Source: Sulfurovum sp.
GTDB taxonomy: Bacteria > Campylobacterota > Campylobacteria > Campylobacterales > Sulfurovaceae
Length of the DNA stretch: 14,299 nt
Assembly (NCBI GenBank): GCA_027046415.1
Contig: JALTYW010000110.1
Span: 1-14,299 of the forward strand
Reading direction: 5' to 3'
This document shows, in pieces, positions 6,828-14,237 of this stretch; position 1 is the first letter of the stretch, and each line of letters begins with the position of its first letter. Under the pieces are notes generated by a model that did not search any database, had not been told where the DNA came from, and saw only the letters and a list, made by a program, of their open reading frames with translations. The position numbers and the translations under genes are program-made.

Positions 6828-8132
6828 ATGAGCAAAAAACTATTTATCGAAACCCTTGGCTGTGCAATGAACGTACGTGACACAGAACATATGATTGCCG
6901 AATTGAGCACCAAAGAGTCGTATGAGCTTACAGAGCATCTGGAAGAGGCGGATCTGATCATCATCAATACCTGTTCGGTGCGTGAAAAACCGGTGGCTAA
7001 GCTCTTCTCCGAAATAGGGGTCTTCAACAAAAAGAAAAAGCCCGGAGCAAAGATCGGTGTGGCTGGCTGTACGGCAAGCCACCTTGGTGAAGAGATCATC
7101 AAACGCGCTCCTTCGGTCGATTTTGTGCTGGGTGCGAGAAATGTCTCTAAAATTACCGAAGTGGTAGAGAAAAAACATGCGGTTGAAGTAAGTACGGACT
7201 ATGATGAGAGCACCTATGCTTTTGGGGAGTTTAGAAGCAACCCTTTCAAAGCCATGGTCAACATCTCCATCGGGTGTGACAAATCCTGTACCTTCTGCAT
7301 TGTTCCGCATACCAGAGGGGACGAGATCTCCATTCCGAGTGATCTATTGGTGCAGGAGATCACCAAGGCGGTGGCTACCGGTGCCAAAGAGGTGATGCTG
7401 CTGGGACAGAATGTCAACAACTACGGCAGACGTTTCGGTGCGACAGAGGAGAAGATTGACTTCACGGGACTGCTGCGTAAAATATCGCAGATAGAAGGGC
7501 TTGAGCGTATACGCTTTACCTCCCCGCACCCGCTTCATATGGATGATGCATTTTTGGAGGAGTTCGCTTCCAACCCCAAAATATGCAAGCAGATCCATGT
7601 GCCGCTTCAGAGCGGTTCTACCGAACTGTTGAAACGGATGAAGCGGGGTTATACCAAAGAGTGGTTCCTCAACCGCTGTGAAAAGATACGTACACTCTGT
7701 CCTGAAGCGACTATCTCTACAGATATTATTGTCGGTTTCCCCGGAGAGAGTGATGCAGATTTTGAAGATACGATGGATGTGCTTGAAAAGGTACGCTTTG
7801 AGCAGCTCTTTTCGTTCAAATACTCTCCACGCCCGCACACAGAGGCGGCAAGCTATACAGATCAGGTAGATGATGCTGTGGCATCTGCACGTCTGACACG
7901 GCTGCAGCAACGCCATACCGAGATACTCGATGAGGTGATGGATGCACAGCTTGACAAGGTACATCAGGTCTATTTCGATGAGCTTAAGCCGGGTAACCGT
8001 GTGGCAGGTCGCAGCGATGATGGAAAACTGGTTTTTGTCGAAGGAAGCGAAGAGCTGCTTGGGAAGATTGTGGATGTGAAGATCGTGAAGACCTCCCGGG
8101 GAGCGCTTGACGGCGTTGTGGTCTCCGGATGA
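6828..8132 (+). CDS. miaB: tRNA-2-methylthio-N6-dimethylallyladenosine synthase
   Basis: Radical-SAM methylthiotransferase that converts i6A37 to ms2i6A37 in tRNAs reading UNN codons. It has 434 residues. The N-terminal UPF0004 domain carries cluster ligands Cys12, Cys49 and Cys81. The radical-SAM triad is Cys150, Cys154 and Cys157 in [18 protein letters not shown], the MiaB-type form; RimO has a different run here. The C-terminal TRAM domain begins near residue 370 ([20 protein letters not shown]). The ribosome-binding site is weak (AGAG nine bases upstream of the ATG), so expression may depend on read-through from the small gene upstream. It overlaps the following acyltransferase gene by four bases (ATGA). 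Confidence 0.96.
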   Translation: MSKKLFIETLGCAMNVRDTEHMIAELSTKESYELTEHLEEADLIIINTCSVREKPVAKLFSEIGVFNKKKKPGAKIGVAGCTASHLGEEIIKRAPSVDFVLGARNVSKITEVVEKKHAVEVSTDYDESTYAFGEFRSNPFKAMVNISIGCDKSCTFCIVPHTRGDEISIPSDLLVQEITKAVATGAKEVMLLGQNVNNYGRRFGATEEKIDFTGLLRKISQIEGLERIRFTSPHPLHMDDAFLEEFASNPKICKQIHVPLQSGSTELLKRMKRGYTKEWFLNRCEKIRTLCPEATISTDIIVGFPGESDADFEDTMDVLEKVRFEQLFSFKYSPRPHTEAASYTDQVDDAVASARLTRLQQRHTEILDEVMDAQLDKVHQVYFDELKPGNRVAGRSDDGKLVFVEGSEELLGKIVDVKIVKTSRGALDGVVVSG

Positions 8133-8755
8133 ACAAAAAACTTTTTTTTCGGCGTATCGGAGCGGTTGTTTTACCACCGCTTGGCTATATGCTGATGCGT
8201 TTTTACTGGTACACGTCAAAAAAACATTTTCATATCGAGGGTACCGTTACCCAAAAACAGCATATTGTTGTCTGCTGGCACGGTGAACTGCTCTGCTCTC
8301 CGCAGGCATACCGTCACTTGCATCGTACACAGGCAGCCTCCGGGATCATATCCCGCCATTTTGACGGTGAAATTATTGCACGGATACTTGGGTTTTTCCA
8401 TATTGTGCCACTGCGTGGATCGAGCAGTAAGGGCGCTAAGCAGGTACTGCTCGAAGCCTTTCGTGCACTCAAAAAGGGTGATGATCTGCTGGTTACCCCC
8501 GATGGTCCCAGAGGTCCCAGACATGAGATCAGCCAGGGTGCTCTTGCACTTGCGATGAAAGCCAATGCCCCTATTATGGCAGTAAATTACATCCCCTCTT
8601 CATATTGGCAGCTAAACAGCTGGGACAAGTTTGTGATCCCAAAACCTTTTGCAAGGCTTGATTTTTATATCAAGATCGTTTCGGTAGAGGGGATGGAGAT
8701 CGATGAGGCGAGGGCACACCTCAGAGAGAAGATGCTTGAACACACGGTTATGTAG
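8129..8755 (+). CDS. DUF374 lysophospholipid acyltransferase-family protein
   Basis: A 208-residue inner-membrane-associated protein of the DUF374 group within the LPLAT superfamily. A hydrophobic N-terminal anchor (about 10-28) is followed by VVCWHGELL, with a His near the usual HxxxxD position. Next come [16 protein letters not shown] and [18 protein letters not shown], then a conserved block near residue 120, [20 protein letters not shown]. These are the diagnostic DUF374 motifs. The substrate is not known from sequence; phospholipid or lipid A acylation are the usual proposals. Its ATG overlaps the miaB stop, the same neighbour as HP0269-HP0270 in H. pylori. The last base of its stop codon starts the heptanucleotide array. 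Confidence 0.88.
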   Translation: MNKKLFFRRIGAVVLPPLGYMLMRFYWYTSKKHFHIEGTVTQKQHIVVCWHGELLCSPQAYRHLHRTQAASGIISRHFDGEIIARILGFFHIVPLRGSSSKGAKQVLLEAFRALKKGDDLLVTPDGPRGPRHEISQGALALAMKANAPIMAVNYIPSSYWQLNSWDKFVIPKPFARLDFYIKIVSVEGMEIDEARAHLREKMLEHTVM

Positions 8756-8782
8756 TGAAGAGTGAAGAGTGAAGAGTGAAGA
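8755..8782 (+). repeat. Heptanucleotide tandem array, four perfect GTGAAGA units
   Basis: Four exact copies of GTGAAGA at 8755, 8762, 8769 and 8776. The first begins on the last base of the DUF374 stop; the third supplies the GTG start of the recombinase gene. Because the unit is seven bases, each GTG lies in a different frame, and only the penultimate one is in frame with xer. Related heptamers occur at 9598-9632 and 9701-9728. Confidence 0.9.
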
Positions 8783-9629
8783 AATAAAGGAACGAATAGA
8801 AGACTTTTTGGCGTATCTGCTGGATGTGCGGGGGTATTCGGAGGCAACGGTAGAGACGTATGAGATTGCACTTGGACAGATGGCAGCCTCTGCCTCTTTT
8901 TATGAAGAAGATGGGGGATGGGTACTTGACCTGACCCCTTTTCGTTTCAAGATTGTCAAAAACAGCAAAAAAACCATTGTCAAGAAGCTCTCTGCGGTAC
9001 GTTCCTTTGTCAAATATCTGGAAGATCAGTGCTATCTGTCCGTACGTGTGATCTCCGATGAGTCCATCAAAGTTCCCCAAAACCTTCCCAAACCTATAGA
9101 AGAGACCTACATCGATGAAGTGCTTTCTGCGGCGACTGTTGAGGAGCAGTTGTTGATTTCAATGCTTTATGGGCTTGGATTGCGTATATCAGAACTTAGC
9201 ACACTGAAACTTTCCGATATCAAAAACGGCTGGGTTGAGATACACGGAAAAGGGAATAAAGTGCGTCAATTGCCATTGCTCCCTTCTCTTCGGGATCTTT
9301 TGCAGGTCTATCTGGCACAGGCAGCGCCCAAAACGTATCTCTTTGAAAAGGGGAATGCGCCGCTCAATGCCGCGCAGTTGCGCTATAAACTGACAAAATG
9401 TTTCAAAGCTCACGGCATTAAAGCCACCCCGCATCAGCTGCGCCACTCTTTCGCTACCCACCTGCTCAACCACGGTGCACGCATTGCTGATGTGAGTGAG
9501 CTGCTTGGGCATGAAACAATGGCAACGACACAGGTCTATACCAAGTTGGGAAGTGTGAAGAAGATGCAGGAGTATATGAAGGCACACCCGCTTGTTAGTG
9601 AGGAAGTAGGAAGTAGGAGTGAGGAGTGA
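8769..9629 (+). CDS. Xer-type tyrosine recombinase
   Basis: Site-specific DNA recombinase/integrase of 286 residues. The N-terminal SAM-like core-binding domain spans about residues 5-95 (FLAYLLDVRGYSEATVETY). In the catalytic domain all residues are visible: Arg139 (GLGLRISEL), Lys161 (HGKGNKVRQLP), His222 and Arg225 (HQLRHSFATHLL), His248 (LLGHETMATT) and nucleophile Tyr257 (QVYTKLG). Size and motifs fit a XerC/XerD-like protein better than a phage integrase. It could be the chromosome-dimer resolvase, but I see no dif-like site nearby. The start is taken as the GTG at 8769 inside a tandem repeat; no good Shine-Dalgarno precedes it. The final residues (VSEEVGSRSEE) are encoded by a second heptamer array. 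Confidence 0.9.
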   Translation: MKSEEIKERIEDFLAYLLDVRGYSEATVETYEIALGQMAASASFYEEDGGWVLDLTPFRFKIVKNSKKTIVKKLSAVRSFVKYLEDQCYLSVRVISDESIKVPQNLPKPIEETYIDEVLSAATVEEQLLISMLYGLGLRISELSTLKLSDIKNGWVEIHGKGNKVRQLPLLPSLRDLLQVYLAQAAPKTYLFEKGNAPLNAAQLRYKLTKCFKAHGIKATPHQLRHSFATHLLNHGARIADVSELLGHETMATTQVYTKLGSVKKMQEYMKAHPLVSEEVGSRSEE

Positions 9630-9632
9630 GGA
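9598..9632 (+). repeat. Heptanucleotide array at the xer 3' end, five units
   Basis: Units GTGAGGA, AGTAGGA, AGTAGGA, GTGAGGA and GTGAGGA lie head to tail. The first four encode the end of the recombinase (EEVGSRSEE) and the stop codon TGA lies inside the fifth. The unit differs from the 8755-8782 array by one base (GTGAGGA against GTGAAGA). Confidence 0.8.
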
Positions 9633-9675
9633 AGCGAGAGGGGTGTGTAAGTTTTTGCACCCCACATAAACAAAA

Positions 9676-9692
9676 GCATTGCGTAGCAATGC
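9676..9692 (-). terminator. Intrinsic terminator for tilS
   Basis: On the minus strand GCATTGC, loop TAC, GCAATGC form a perfect seven-base stem followed by TTTTGTTT. It lies 10 bases beyond the tilS stop. A second stem in the same gap (GGGGTG at 9640-9645 with CACCCC at 9658-9663) has no T-tract on either strand and may slow polymerase leaving xer. Confidence 0.65.
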
Positions 9693-9700
9693 ATACCGAC

Positions 9701-9728
9701 ACTATTCACTATTCACTATTCTCTCTTC
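9701..9728 (-). repeat. Heptanucleotide array at the tilS 3' end
   Basis: Three exact copies of ACTATTC on the plus strand (9701-9721) and a variant TCTCTTC. On the minus strand these read as GAATAGT units, in phase with GTGAATA and close to the GTGAAGA family near xer. They encode the last residues of TilS (EERIVNSE) and its TAG stop. Confidence 0.8.
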
Positions 9729-10727
9729 ACCAAACAATACGCGTCTGCGTATTGTTTTCGGGTCTATCTGTGCATCAAAGAGATAGGGTCTTATTTTTGA
9801 CGGTATATTGTTGACTCGGCATCGCTCTTTAAAATGTTTGGGCATGTCGGTAGTGAGGTAGGGGGCGATGTAGAGAAGCCCCTCTTGATACGCCACTGCC
9901 CATTTTCCGCCGATCACCAGTGAGTCTTCCTTGTCAATCTCCTCTCTTTGTGCGGCAGAGAGCAGGTAGCCAAGCTGTTTAAGTGTTACATCTGCCGCTT
10001 TACTTTTGGCTTGGATGTTATGTAGCTTGATGATTCTGAGTGATTTGACTTTTTTGATCACTTTATAGTCTGCTTCAAGTCGTTTTTTCTCTTCTCTAAG
10101 GTAGTTGAAACTTCGGCGGATACCATCGCTGTACTGTGCTATGAGTGGATCAGAGAAAGCTTTTCTAAAGCGGTTTCGTTCATACTTCTCCTCAGAGTTG
10201 CTCTTATCGACAAAATAGGGATAACCGTTTGATTCAAGATACTCAAGCAACTCTGCTTTGGTATGTTCAAGCAGCGGACGCAGCAGTGTGTAGTGCCCCT
10301 TGTCTGTGACAGGTTCCAGTCCTACAAGTTCGCTCACTCCCGCCCCTTTGCTCAGACGCATCAAAAACCATTCCAGTTGATCGTTGAGCTGATGGGCAGT
10401 GAGCAGGGTATCGTAGCCGTGTTTTTGTATGAGTGACTCGAAAAATTTATATCGACATGCTCTTGCCTGCTGTTCGAAATGTGAGGTAAACTGAGGTGCT
10501 GTTGCGGTATGGCAGGTGAGGTTGTATTGTGCTGCCAACGCCTTGGCATGGGCGACCTCATCGTTGCTCTGAGCCCTTAGCCCGTAATCGACAATAGCGA
10601 TGTCGAATGTGATGTTGTGCTCCAAAAGTAGAAAGAAAAGTGCGGAGGAGTCAATGCCGGTGGAGAATGCAAGAAGGTTTTTTTTCTCTTTTAGCCTTTC
10701 AAAATAGGCGGAGTCAATCGTAATCAT
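9702..10727 (-). CDS. tilS: tRNA(Ile)-lysidine synthase
   Basis: ATP-dependent enzyme that changes C34 of the AUA-reading tRNA-Ile to lysidine; essential in most bacteria. It has 341 residues, shorter than E. coli TilS (about 430), without the long C-terminal domain. The PP-loop, normally SGGxDS, reads STGIDS at 22-27. The second motif, usually HHxxDDQxET, reads HQLNDQLEW, followed by FLMRLSKGAGVSELVGL. Both departures are tolerated in related campylobacterotal proteins as far as I recall, so I keep the call. The segment VDKSNSEEKYERNRFRKAF is the tRNA-binding signature DxSNxxxxxxRNxxR. Its ATG at 10727 overlaps the hepT stop as ATGA. Its C-terminal tail is encoded by a heptamer array. Confidence 0.92.
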   Translation of the reverse strand: MITIDSAYFERLKEKKNLLAFSTGIDSSALFFLLLEHNITFDIAIVDYGLRAQSNDEVAHAKALAAQYNLTCHTATAPQFTSHFEQQARACRYKFFESLIQKHGYDTLLTAHQLNDQLEWFLMRLSKGAGVSELVGLEPVTDKGHYTLLRPLLEHTKAELLEYLESNGYPYFVDKSNSEEKYERNRFRKAFSDPLIAQYSDGIRRSFNYLREEKKRLEADYKVIKKVKSLRIIKLHNIQAKSKAADVTLKQLGYLLSAAQREEIDKEDSLVIGGKWAVAYQEGLLYIAPYLTTDMPKHFKERCRVNNIPSKIRPYLFDAQIDPKTIRRRVLFGEERIVNSE

Positions 10728-11062
10728 AATATCTGTATTAATGTTTCAATATTTGTTTTCAGTTCAAGAAGATGATTCTCAATAATATCCCAGATTTCTT
10801 CAGCATCTATACCGAAATAGTTATGAGCAACGATATTACGAAAATTTTTAATCTCTTGCCAAGGTACTTCAGAGTGTGCATTACGGAAATCTATGCTGAT
10901 TCTGTCAATCATTTCTCCAATATTAATAAAATGGATCATGCATGCATCAAAACTTTTTCGGTCATGGTAAAAATCATCGGCAGTTGTATGCCCATTTGAA
11001 TAGAGAAAAATTGTTTCAATAAATTCAAGAATAGTTTGCAGGGCAAGAAGTTCTTTAGACAT
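10724..11062 (-). CDS. hepT: HepT-type HEPN toxin (DUF86)
   Basis: A 112-residue all-helical HEPN RNase toxin, paired with the MntA antitoxin. The catalytic RX4HXY motif is complete: Arg75, His80 and Tyr82 in RNIVAHNYFGID. MntA-type antitoxins are known to AMPylate this Tyr. The start at 11062 is chosen over an ATG-type codon at 11131 because the protein then begins MSKELLALQTILEFIE, aligning with the normal HepT N-terminus, and overlaps mntA by only eight bases. Base composition is AT-rich (16 G+C in 60 at 10741-10800, against 33 in 60 at 12061-12120 in rimO), suggesting transfer. Its stop overlaps the tilS start, so tilS translation is coupled to the toxin gene. Confidence 0.88.
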   Translation of the reverse strand: MSKELLALQTILEFIETIFLYSNGHTTADDFYHDRKSFDACMIHFINIGEMIDRISIDFRNAHSEVPWQEIKNFRNIVAHNYFGIDAEEIWDIIENHLLELKTNIETLIQIL

Positions 11063-11354
11063 AGATAAGGTCTTTGCTGATAGCATGTTTTGCACGGCTA
11101 GTGAGATACTTCTCTCGAGCGATATCGACATGTCGTTTGAAATGGGATTCGATTAAGGCTTTGAAATTTCGCTTTTTTTCATAGATATGCTCAACTTCTT
11201 TTTTAAGCTCTATAAGGAGATCAATATCACTTGTCTCTTTGGCGTCATTTCTGCTAAAGGAACCAAACAAACCGATTTTGATGATACCATACTCTTTTTC
11301 GAAAGTATCTTTATGGTTTGAAAGATAGGTTAAAATCTCATCACGTGTTGTCAT
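11055..11354 (-). CDS. mntA: MntA-type nucleotidyltransferase antitoxin
   Basis: A 99-residue minimal nucleotidyltransferase that inactivates HepT, by AMPylation in studied systems. The family motif GSX10DXD is intact (Gly31-Ser32, Asp43, Asp45 in GSFSRNDAKETSDIDLLIE), and the third acidic residue is Asp77 in HVDIAR. It lies directly upstream of hepT with an eight-base overlap, the usual order for this type. The ATG at 11354 has only a weak GGA upstream. It has its own probable promoter in the 40-base gap after rimO. An intact active site argues for a working antitoxin. Confidence 0.9.
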   Translation of the reverse strand: MTTRDEILTYLSNHKDTFEKEYGIIKIGLFGSFSRNDAKETSDIDLLIELKKEVEHIYEKKRNFKALIESHFKRHVDIAREKYLTSRAKHAISKDLIYV

Positions 11355-11381
11355 TCTTTTTCCATCTCTTTATTTTGTAAA

Positions 11382-11390
11382 ATTATAACA
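11382..11390 (-). promoter_or_regulatory. Extended -10 promoter for mntA-hepT
   Basis: TGTTATAAT on the minus strand is a perfect extended -10 (TGn then TATAAT), in the gap between the rimO stop (11395) and mntA start (11354). Transcription would begin near 11375 with a leader of about 20 bases. It would also transcribe tilS. Confidence 0.6.
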
Positions 11391-11394
11391 TACC

Positions 11395-12711
11395 TTACAG
11401 TAATGGTTTCAGAAGAGTTGCTAAAAGCTGCATCCCCGCTAATTCAGTGATCTTTGCCTCATACAGCCTACCATATTCTACAGGCAGATCGTTCGTATCA
11501 TTGACAAGTACTTCTCCGTCAATATCGACTGCCCACTGCAGCGGTCGTGCTGAGAGGAGGAACTCGTGTTCGTCACTTTCGCCGTCGATGACGAGGGTAA
11601 CGGTTTTGCCGACCATCTTTTCAAGAGAGGCTTTTGTGGTTTTCTCGGCGATTTCACCCAGGATCTGGGCTCTGCTTTCGATCACTTCTGGTGGCAGCTG
11701 CTCCATGCTATAGGCGGCTGTTGTCTCTTCGTTGGAGTAGGCGAAGACATTGAAGCGGTCAAAACCAAAGTTTTCCATGAAGTTGCAGAGTTTTTTGAAG
11801 CTCTCTTCGCTCTCACCGGGATGTCCAGCGATGACAGAGGTGCGAATGAAGGCATCTGGTTTACTTTTCATGTGCTCAAGCAGGGCGATGGTCTTCTCTT
11901 CTCCAAAACCCCGCTTCATCGTCTTGAGGACACGGTCATCGATGTGCTGGATGGGCATATCGTAGTAGGTCTGAAAGATCTTGGAGTCGGCGATATCGTC
12001 GATAAGCTCAAAACTTGTCGTACTTGGATAGAGGTAGAGGATACGCGCACTTTTGACACCATCGATGGCTTCAACTGCTTTGATGAGGTCGCGCAGACCG
12101 TCCTTAAGCCCCATATCGCGTCCGTAGCTGGAGCTGTCCTGAGAGATGAAGGAGAAATCATAAAAGCCTTTCTCTGCCAGCATACGCACCTCTTTGATGA
12201 TCGACTCAAGGCTGCGTGAATGCAGCTTGCCTTTGAAGCTGGGGATCGCACAGAAGCTGCACTGCTGGTTGCACCCTTCTGCAATCTTGATGTAGGCGTG
12301 GTAGTTCGATCCGGTGATGACCCTGCCGCTCTCTTCGGTAGCGAGGTAGACCTCCGGAGAGAAGGTGCTCTGCTTTTTAGCAATGAGTGCATCGATCTTT
12401 TCGTAGTCACCCACACCGGTAAAGATGTCGATCTCGGGGAGCTCCTGCATGAGCTCTTCTTTGTAGCGTTCGGAGAGGCAGCCTGCCATGACGAGTACGG
12501 AGTCTTTCTTTCTTTCGTCATGCAGGTTGAGTACGGTATTGATGCTCTCCTCTTTGGCAGCATCGATGAAGCCACAGGTATTGACGATGATGACATCCGC
12601 TTCGGTGTTGTCGTCAGTGATTTCATACTCTTGAAGTCTGCCGAGCATCACTTCTGAGTCAACAAGGTTTTTGGTACAGCCGAGGCTGACAAGGTGGAGT
12701 TTTTTTGACAT
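11395..12711 (-). CDS. rimO: Ribosomal protein S12 methylthiotransferase
   Basis: Radical-SAM enzyme that adds a methylthio group to the conserved Asp of ribosomal protein S12. It has 438 residues. N-terminal cluster ligands are Cys12 (LGCTKNLVDSE), Cys46 (VNTCGFID) and Cys78 (AGCLSE); the radical-SAM triad is Cys147, Cys151 and Cys154 in IAEGCNQQCSFCAIPSFKG. The phrases LGCTKNLVDSE, VNTCGFIDAAKEES and IPSFKGKLHSR separate RimO from MiaB. The C-terminal TRAM domain starts around residue 370. Only a weak GGA lies upstream of the ATG. In relatives rimO adjoins tilS; here a toxin-antitoxin pair separates them. Confidence 0.96.
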   Translation of the reverse strand: MSKKLHLVSLGCTKNLVDSEVMLGRLQEYEITDDNTEADVIIVNTCGFIDAAKEESINTVLNLHDERKKDSVLVMAGCLSERYKEELMQELPEIDIFTGVGDYEKIDALIAKKQSTFSPEVYLATEESGRVITGSNYHAYIKIAEGCNQQCSFCAIPSFKGKLHSRSLESIIKEVRMLAEKGFYDFSFISQDSSSYGRDMGLKDGLRDLIKAVEAIDGVKSARILYLYPSTTSFELIDDIADSKIFQTYYDMPIQHIDDRVLKTMKRGFGEEKTIALLEHMKSKPDAFIRTSVIAGHPGESEESFKKLCNFMENFGFDRFNVFAYSNEETTAAYSMEQLPPEVIESRAQILGEIAEKTTKASLEKMVGKTVTLVIDGESDEHEFLLSARPLQWAVDIDGEVLVNDTNDLPVEYGRLYEAKITELAGMQLLATLLKPLL

Positions 12712-12764
12712 AATAGATGATCCGTTATTTAGTAAAATGATAGACAGAAGCTGTCTGTATGGAT

Positions 12765-12789
12765 ATTACGGTATATATAGTACGGTAAT
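12765..12789. promoter_or_regulatory. Inverted repeat in the rimO leader, possible operator
   Basis: Arms ATTACGGTA (12765-12773) and TACGGTAAT (12781-12789) flank TATATAG and are complementary at eight of nine positions. The element lies just downstream of a putative -10 box, where a repressor could bind. A second small stem, AGACAG with CTGTCT (12742-12756), follows nearer to rimO. Confidence 0.35.
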
Positions 12790-12798
12790 GCTGATAGA

Positions 12799-12807
12799 AG
12801 TATAGCA
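12799..12807 (-). promoter_or_regulatory. Putative extended -10 promoter of rimO
   Basis: TGCTATACT on the minus strand fits TGn followed by a near-consensus -10 (TATACT). It would start near 12792 and leave a leader of about 80 bases containing two inverted repeats. No -35 is clear. Confidence 0.4.
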
Positions 12808-12835
12808 TAAATGAGGAGCAGATGAGATAAGAGGT

Positions 12836-12858
12836 ACTCTCCCCAAGAAGGAGAGAGT
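12836..12858 (-). terminator. Hairpin terminator after the porin gene
   Basis: In minus-strand RNA, ACTCTCTCC and GGGGAGAGT pair over nine positions with one G-U and close a TTCTT loop. It starts 10 bases beyond the porin stop. The following bases (ACCTCTTATC) are not a clean T-tract, so it may stabilise the mRNA 3' end as well as terminate. Confidence 0.5.
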
Positions 12859-12868
12859 CGAAGCAATA

Positions 12869-14140
12869 CTAGAATTTATAGTCGAGCATCACCCATACTT
12901 TTGTGGTATCAACAGAGAAGGCATCTGCACTGTACCATGAAGCTTTCAGGAGACCTGAAAGACCTTTAATACCAGGAATTTTGTTTTTGTAGAGTGCATC
13001 GACTTCCGTACCGTAGTCAGTGCTTCCTCTGTCACTTGAGAAGTCATGATAGATTACTTTTGCAATCCCAAAACCTTTTGCTTTGTATCCAAGCATTCCA
13101 TTGACATCTACCAGACCGTCATCCGGAGTTGCAAGGAACATATCTGCCCAACCGTTTTGTCCATGCAGTGTGGCAAGAGGTGTGGAGAATGGTGCGTTAC
13201 CGTCATTACCAGCTCCCAATACTTCATAGCGTGCACCGACGAGGATACCGCTCATGTTGAGGGTAGCTTCAATATTGTAGTAGTCTGCATCGGCCGTTGC
13301 ACCGGAAGTAAAGTCATCAAATGAAGGATCGGTCTGTGTTGCATACTCGGCACGGTAGGATAGGCTTGCGCTTTCTCCAATACCGATTTTACCAGTAGCA
13401 GCGATTCCCCATGTATCATGGATATCTTCCAGAAGGTATCCGTATCCAGTAACAGTGAGTTCTGGCATAAATTTGTATGAAGCGTGCAGCAGAACTGTGC
13501 CTGTATCGAAGTATGCACCGTCATCTGACCAAGGTAGCATTTTGACAGAATCTTCGTCAAAAATTCTGTTGACACCCCATACATATGCTGCAAGCAGATT
13601 GAGGTTTTCAACCGAGTTGTTGATGACCGCAACCGCATCATAGGTCTGTGGCATCTGTCTCCAGTTGACTGTACCGATGAAACGCTGGTTGTCAAGGTTG
13701 ACACCCTGGCGACCGGCACGGATCAGTGTTTTACCGAAAGCGTAGTCTACATATGCCTGTGTAATACGTGTCTGATCTGGATCAGCAACCACTTGGTAAA
13801 GCGGCTTTTTGTTGATCGTATCATTGGAGAGATCCCAATAATCGCCTGTACCTGCAACATTGGTCGCTTCCAAATAGGCAGAGAGTCCTTCCACCTGCAT
13901 AAAATCTGCACCAATACCCAGCATTAATCTGTTGGTAAATGCATTAGCATCATCTTTCCCATTGTCTGATGCATCGACAAATTCGTATCTTGGACGAATC
14001 TCACCCTTTGCTGTAATATTGTTGAAGATCAGAAACTCTGATGCAACAGGTGCAGCCTGTTCTACCGGTGCCGGAGTGATATCCCCACCTGCCATGAGCA
14101 TTGCCGAAGCCGCTGCCGAAAGTAAAAGCATTTTTTTCAT
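12869..14140 (-). CDS. Outer-membrane beta-barrel porin (alginate-export/OprD-like)
   Basis: A 423-residue predicted outer-membrane channel. It starts with a signal peptide (MKKMLLLSAAASAMLMAGG, basic then hydrophobic, no lipobox Cys), then a Pro/Ala-rich linker and TAKGEIRPRYEFVD, the typical first strand of this porin group. Alternating beta strands and polar turns run through the protein. It ends in VWVMLDYKF, with the C-terminal Phe recognised by the BAM complex. The transported solute cannot be read from sequence. The start at 14140 has AAGGAG seven bases upstream; a longer in-frame reading to TTG at 14251 would run through the promoter. It is preceded by a strong sigma-70-type promoter and an FNR-type site, suggesting oxygen- or nitrogen-oxide-responsive expression. 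Confidence 0.85.
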   Translation of the reverse strand: MKKMLLLSAAASAMLMAGGDITPAPVEQAAPVASEFLIFNNITAKGEIRPRYEFVDASDNGKDDANAFTNRLMLGIGADFMQVEGLSAYLEATNVAGTGDYWDLSNDTINKKPLYQVVADPDQTRITQAYVDYAFGKTLIRAGRQGVNLDNQRFIGTVNWRQMPQTYDAVAVINNSVENLNLLAAYVWGVNRIFDEDSVKMLPWSDDGAYFDTGTVLLHASYKFMPELTVTGYGYLLEDIHDTWGIAATGKIGIGESASLSYRAEYATQTDPSFDDFTSGATADADYYNIEATLNMSGILVGARYEVLGAGNDGNAPFSTPLATLHGQNGWADMFLATPDDGLVDVNGMLGYKAKGFGIAKVIYHDFSSDRGSTDYGTEVDALYKNKIPGIKGLSGLLKASWYSADAFSVDTTKVWVMLDYKF

Positions 14141-14170
14141 TTTAATTCTCCTTATGATAATGATAAGAAA

Positions 14171-14200
14171 ATAATAACAGAAAAATGAGAGAAATGTCAA
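14171..14200 (-). promoter_or_regulatory. Strong porin promoter, consensus -35 and extended -10
   Basis: Minus strand: TTGACA (14200-14195), an 18-base spacer, then TATTAT (14176-14171) preceded by TGT, giving an extended -10. Transcription would begin near 14164, with a short leader carrying AAGGAG. A consensus -35 is unusual for this phylum and fits an abundant porin. Confidence 0.65.
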
Positions 14201-14237
14201 AGAAAATAAATAAATTATAAACAAATTATTAATATCC

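Noticed and set aside
7344..8219. A 291-codon minus-strand open frame opposite miaB and the acyltransferase gene
   Set aside because: Lies antisense to well-supported genes, has low-complexity Cys/His/Leu-rich translation and no recognisable domain.
9629..9702. Possible dif site next to the Xer recombinase
   Set aside because: The two inverted repeats in this gap (GGGGTG/CACCCC and GCATTGC/GCAATGC) have the wrong arm length and spacer for a dif site; the latter is better explained as the tilS terminator.
8755..9728. Possible CRISPR array from the short repeats around xer
   Set aside because: Units are seven bases, directly adjacent with no spacers, and there are no cas genes.
11063..11131. 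Longer HepT starting at 11131
   Set aside because: It would overlap mntA by 77 bases and add 23 residues that do not match the HepT family N-terminus; the ATG at 11062 aligns with it.
11566..12219. A 217-codon plus-strand open frame opposite rimO
   Set aside because: Antisense shadow of a conserved gene; composition (DVDD/VGVG runs) mirrors rimO codon use and no ribosome-binding site is seen.
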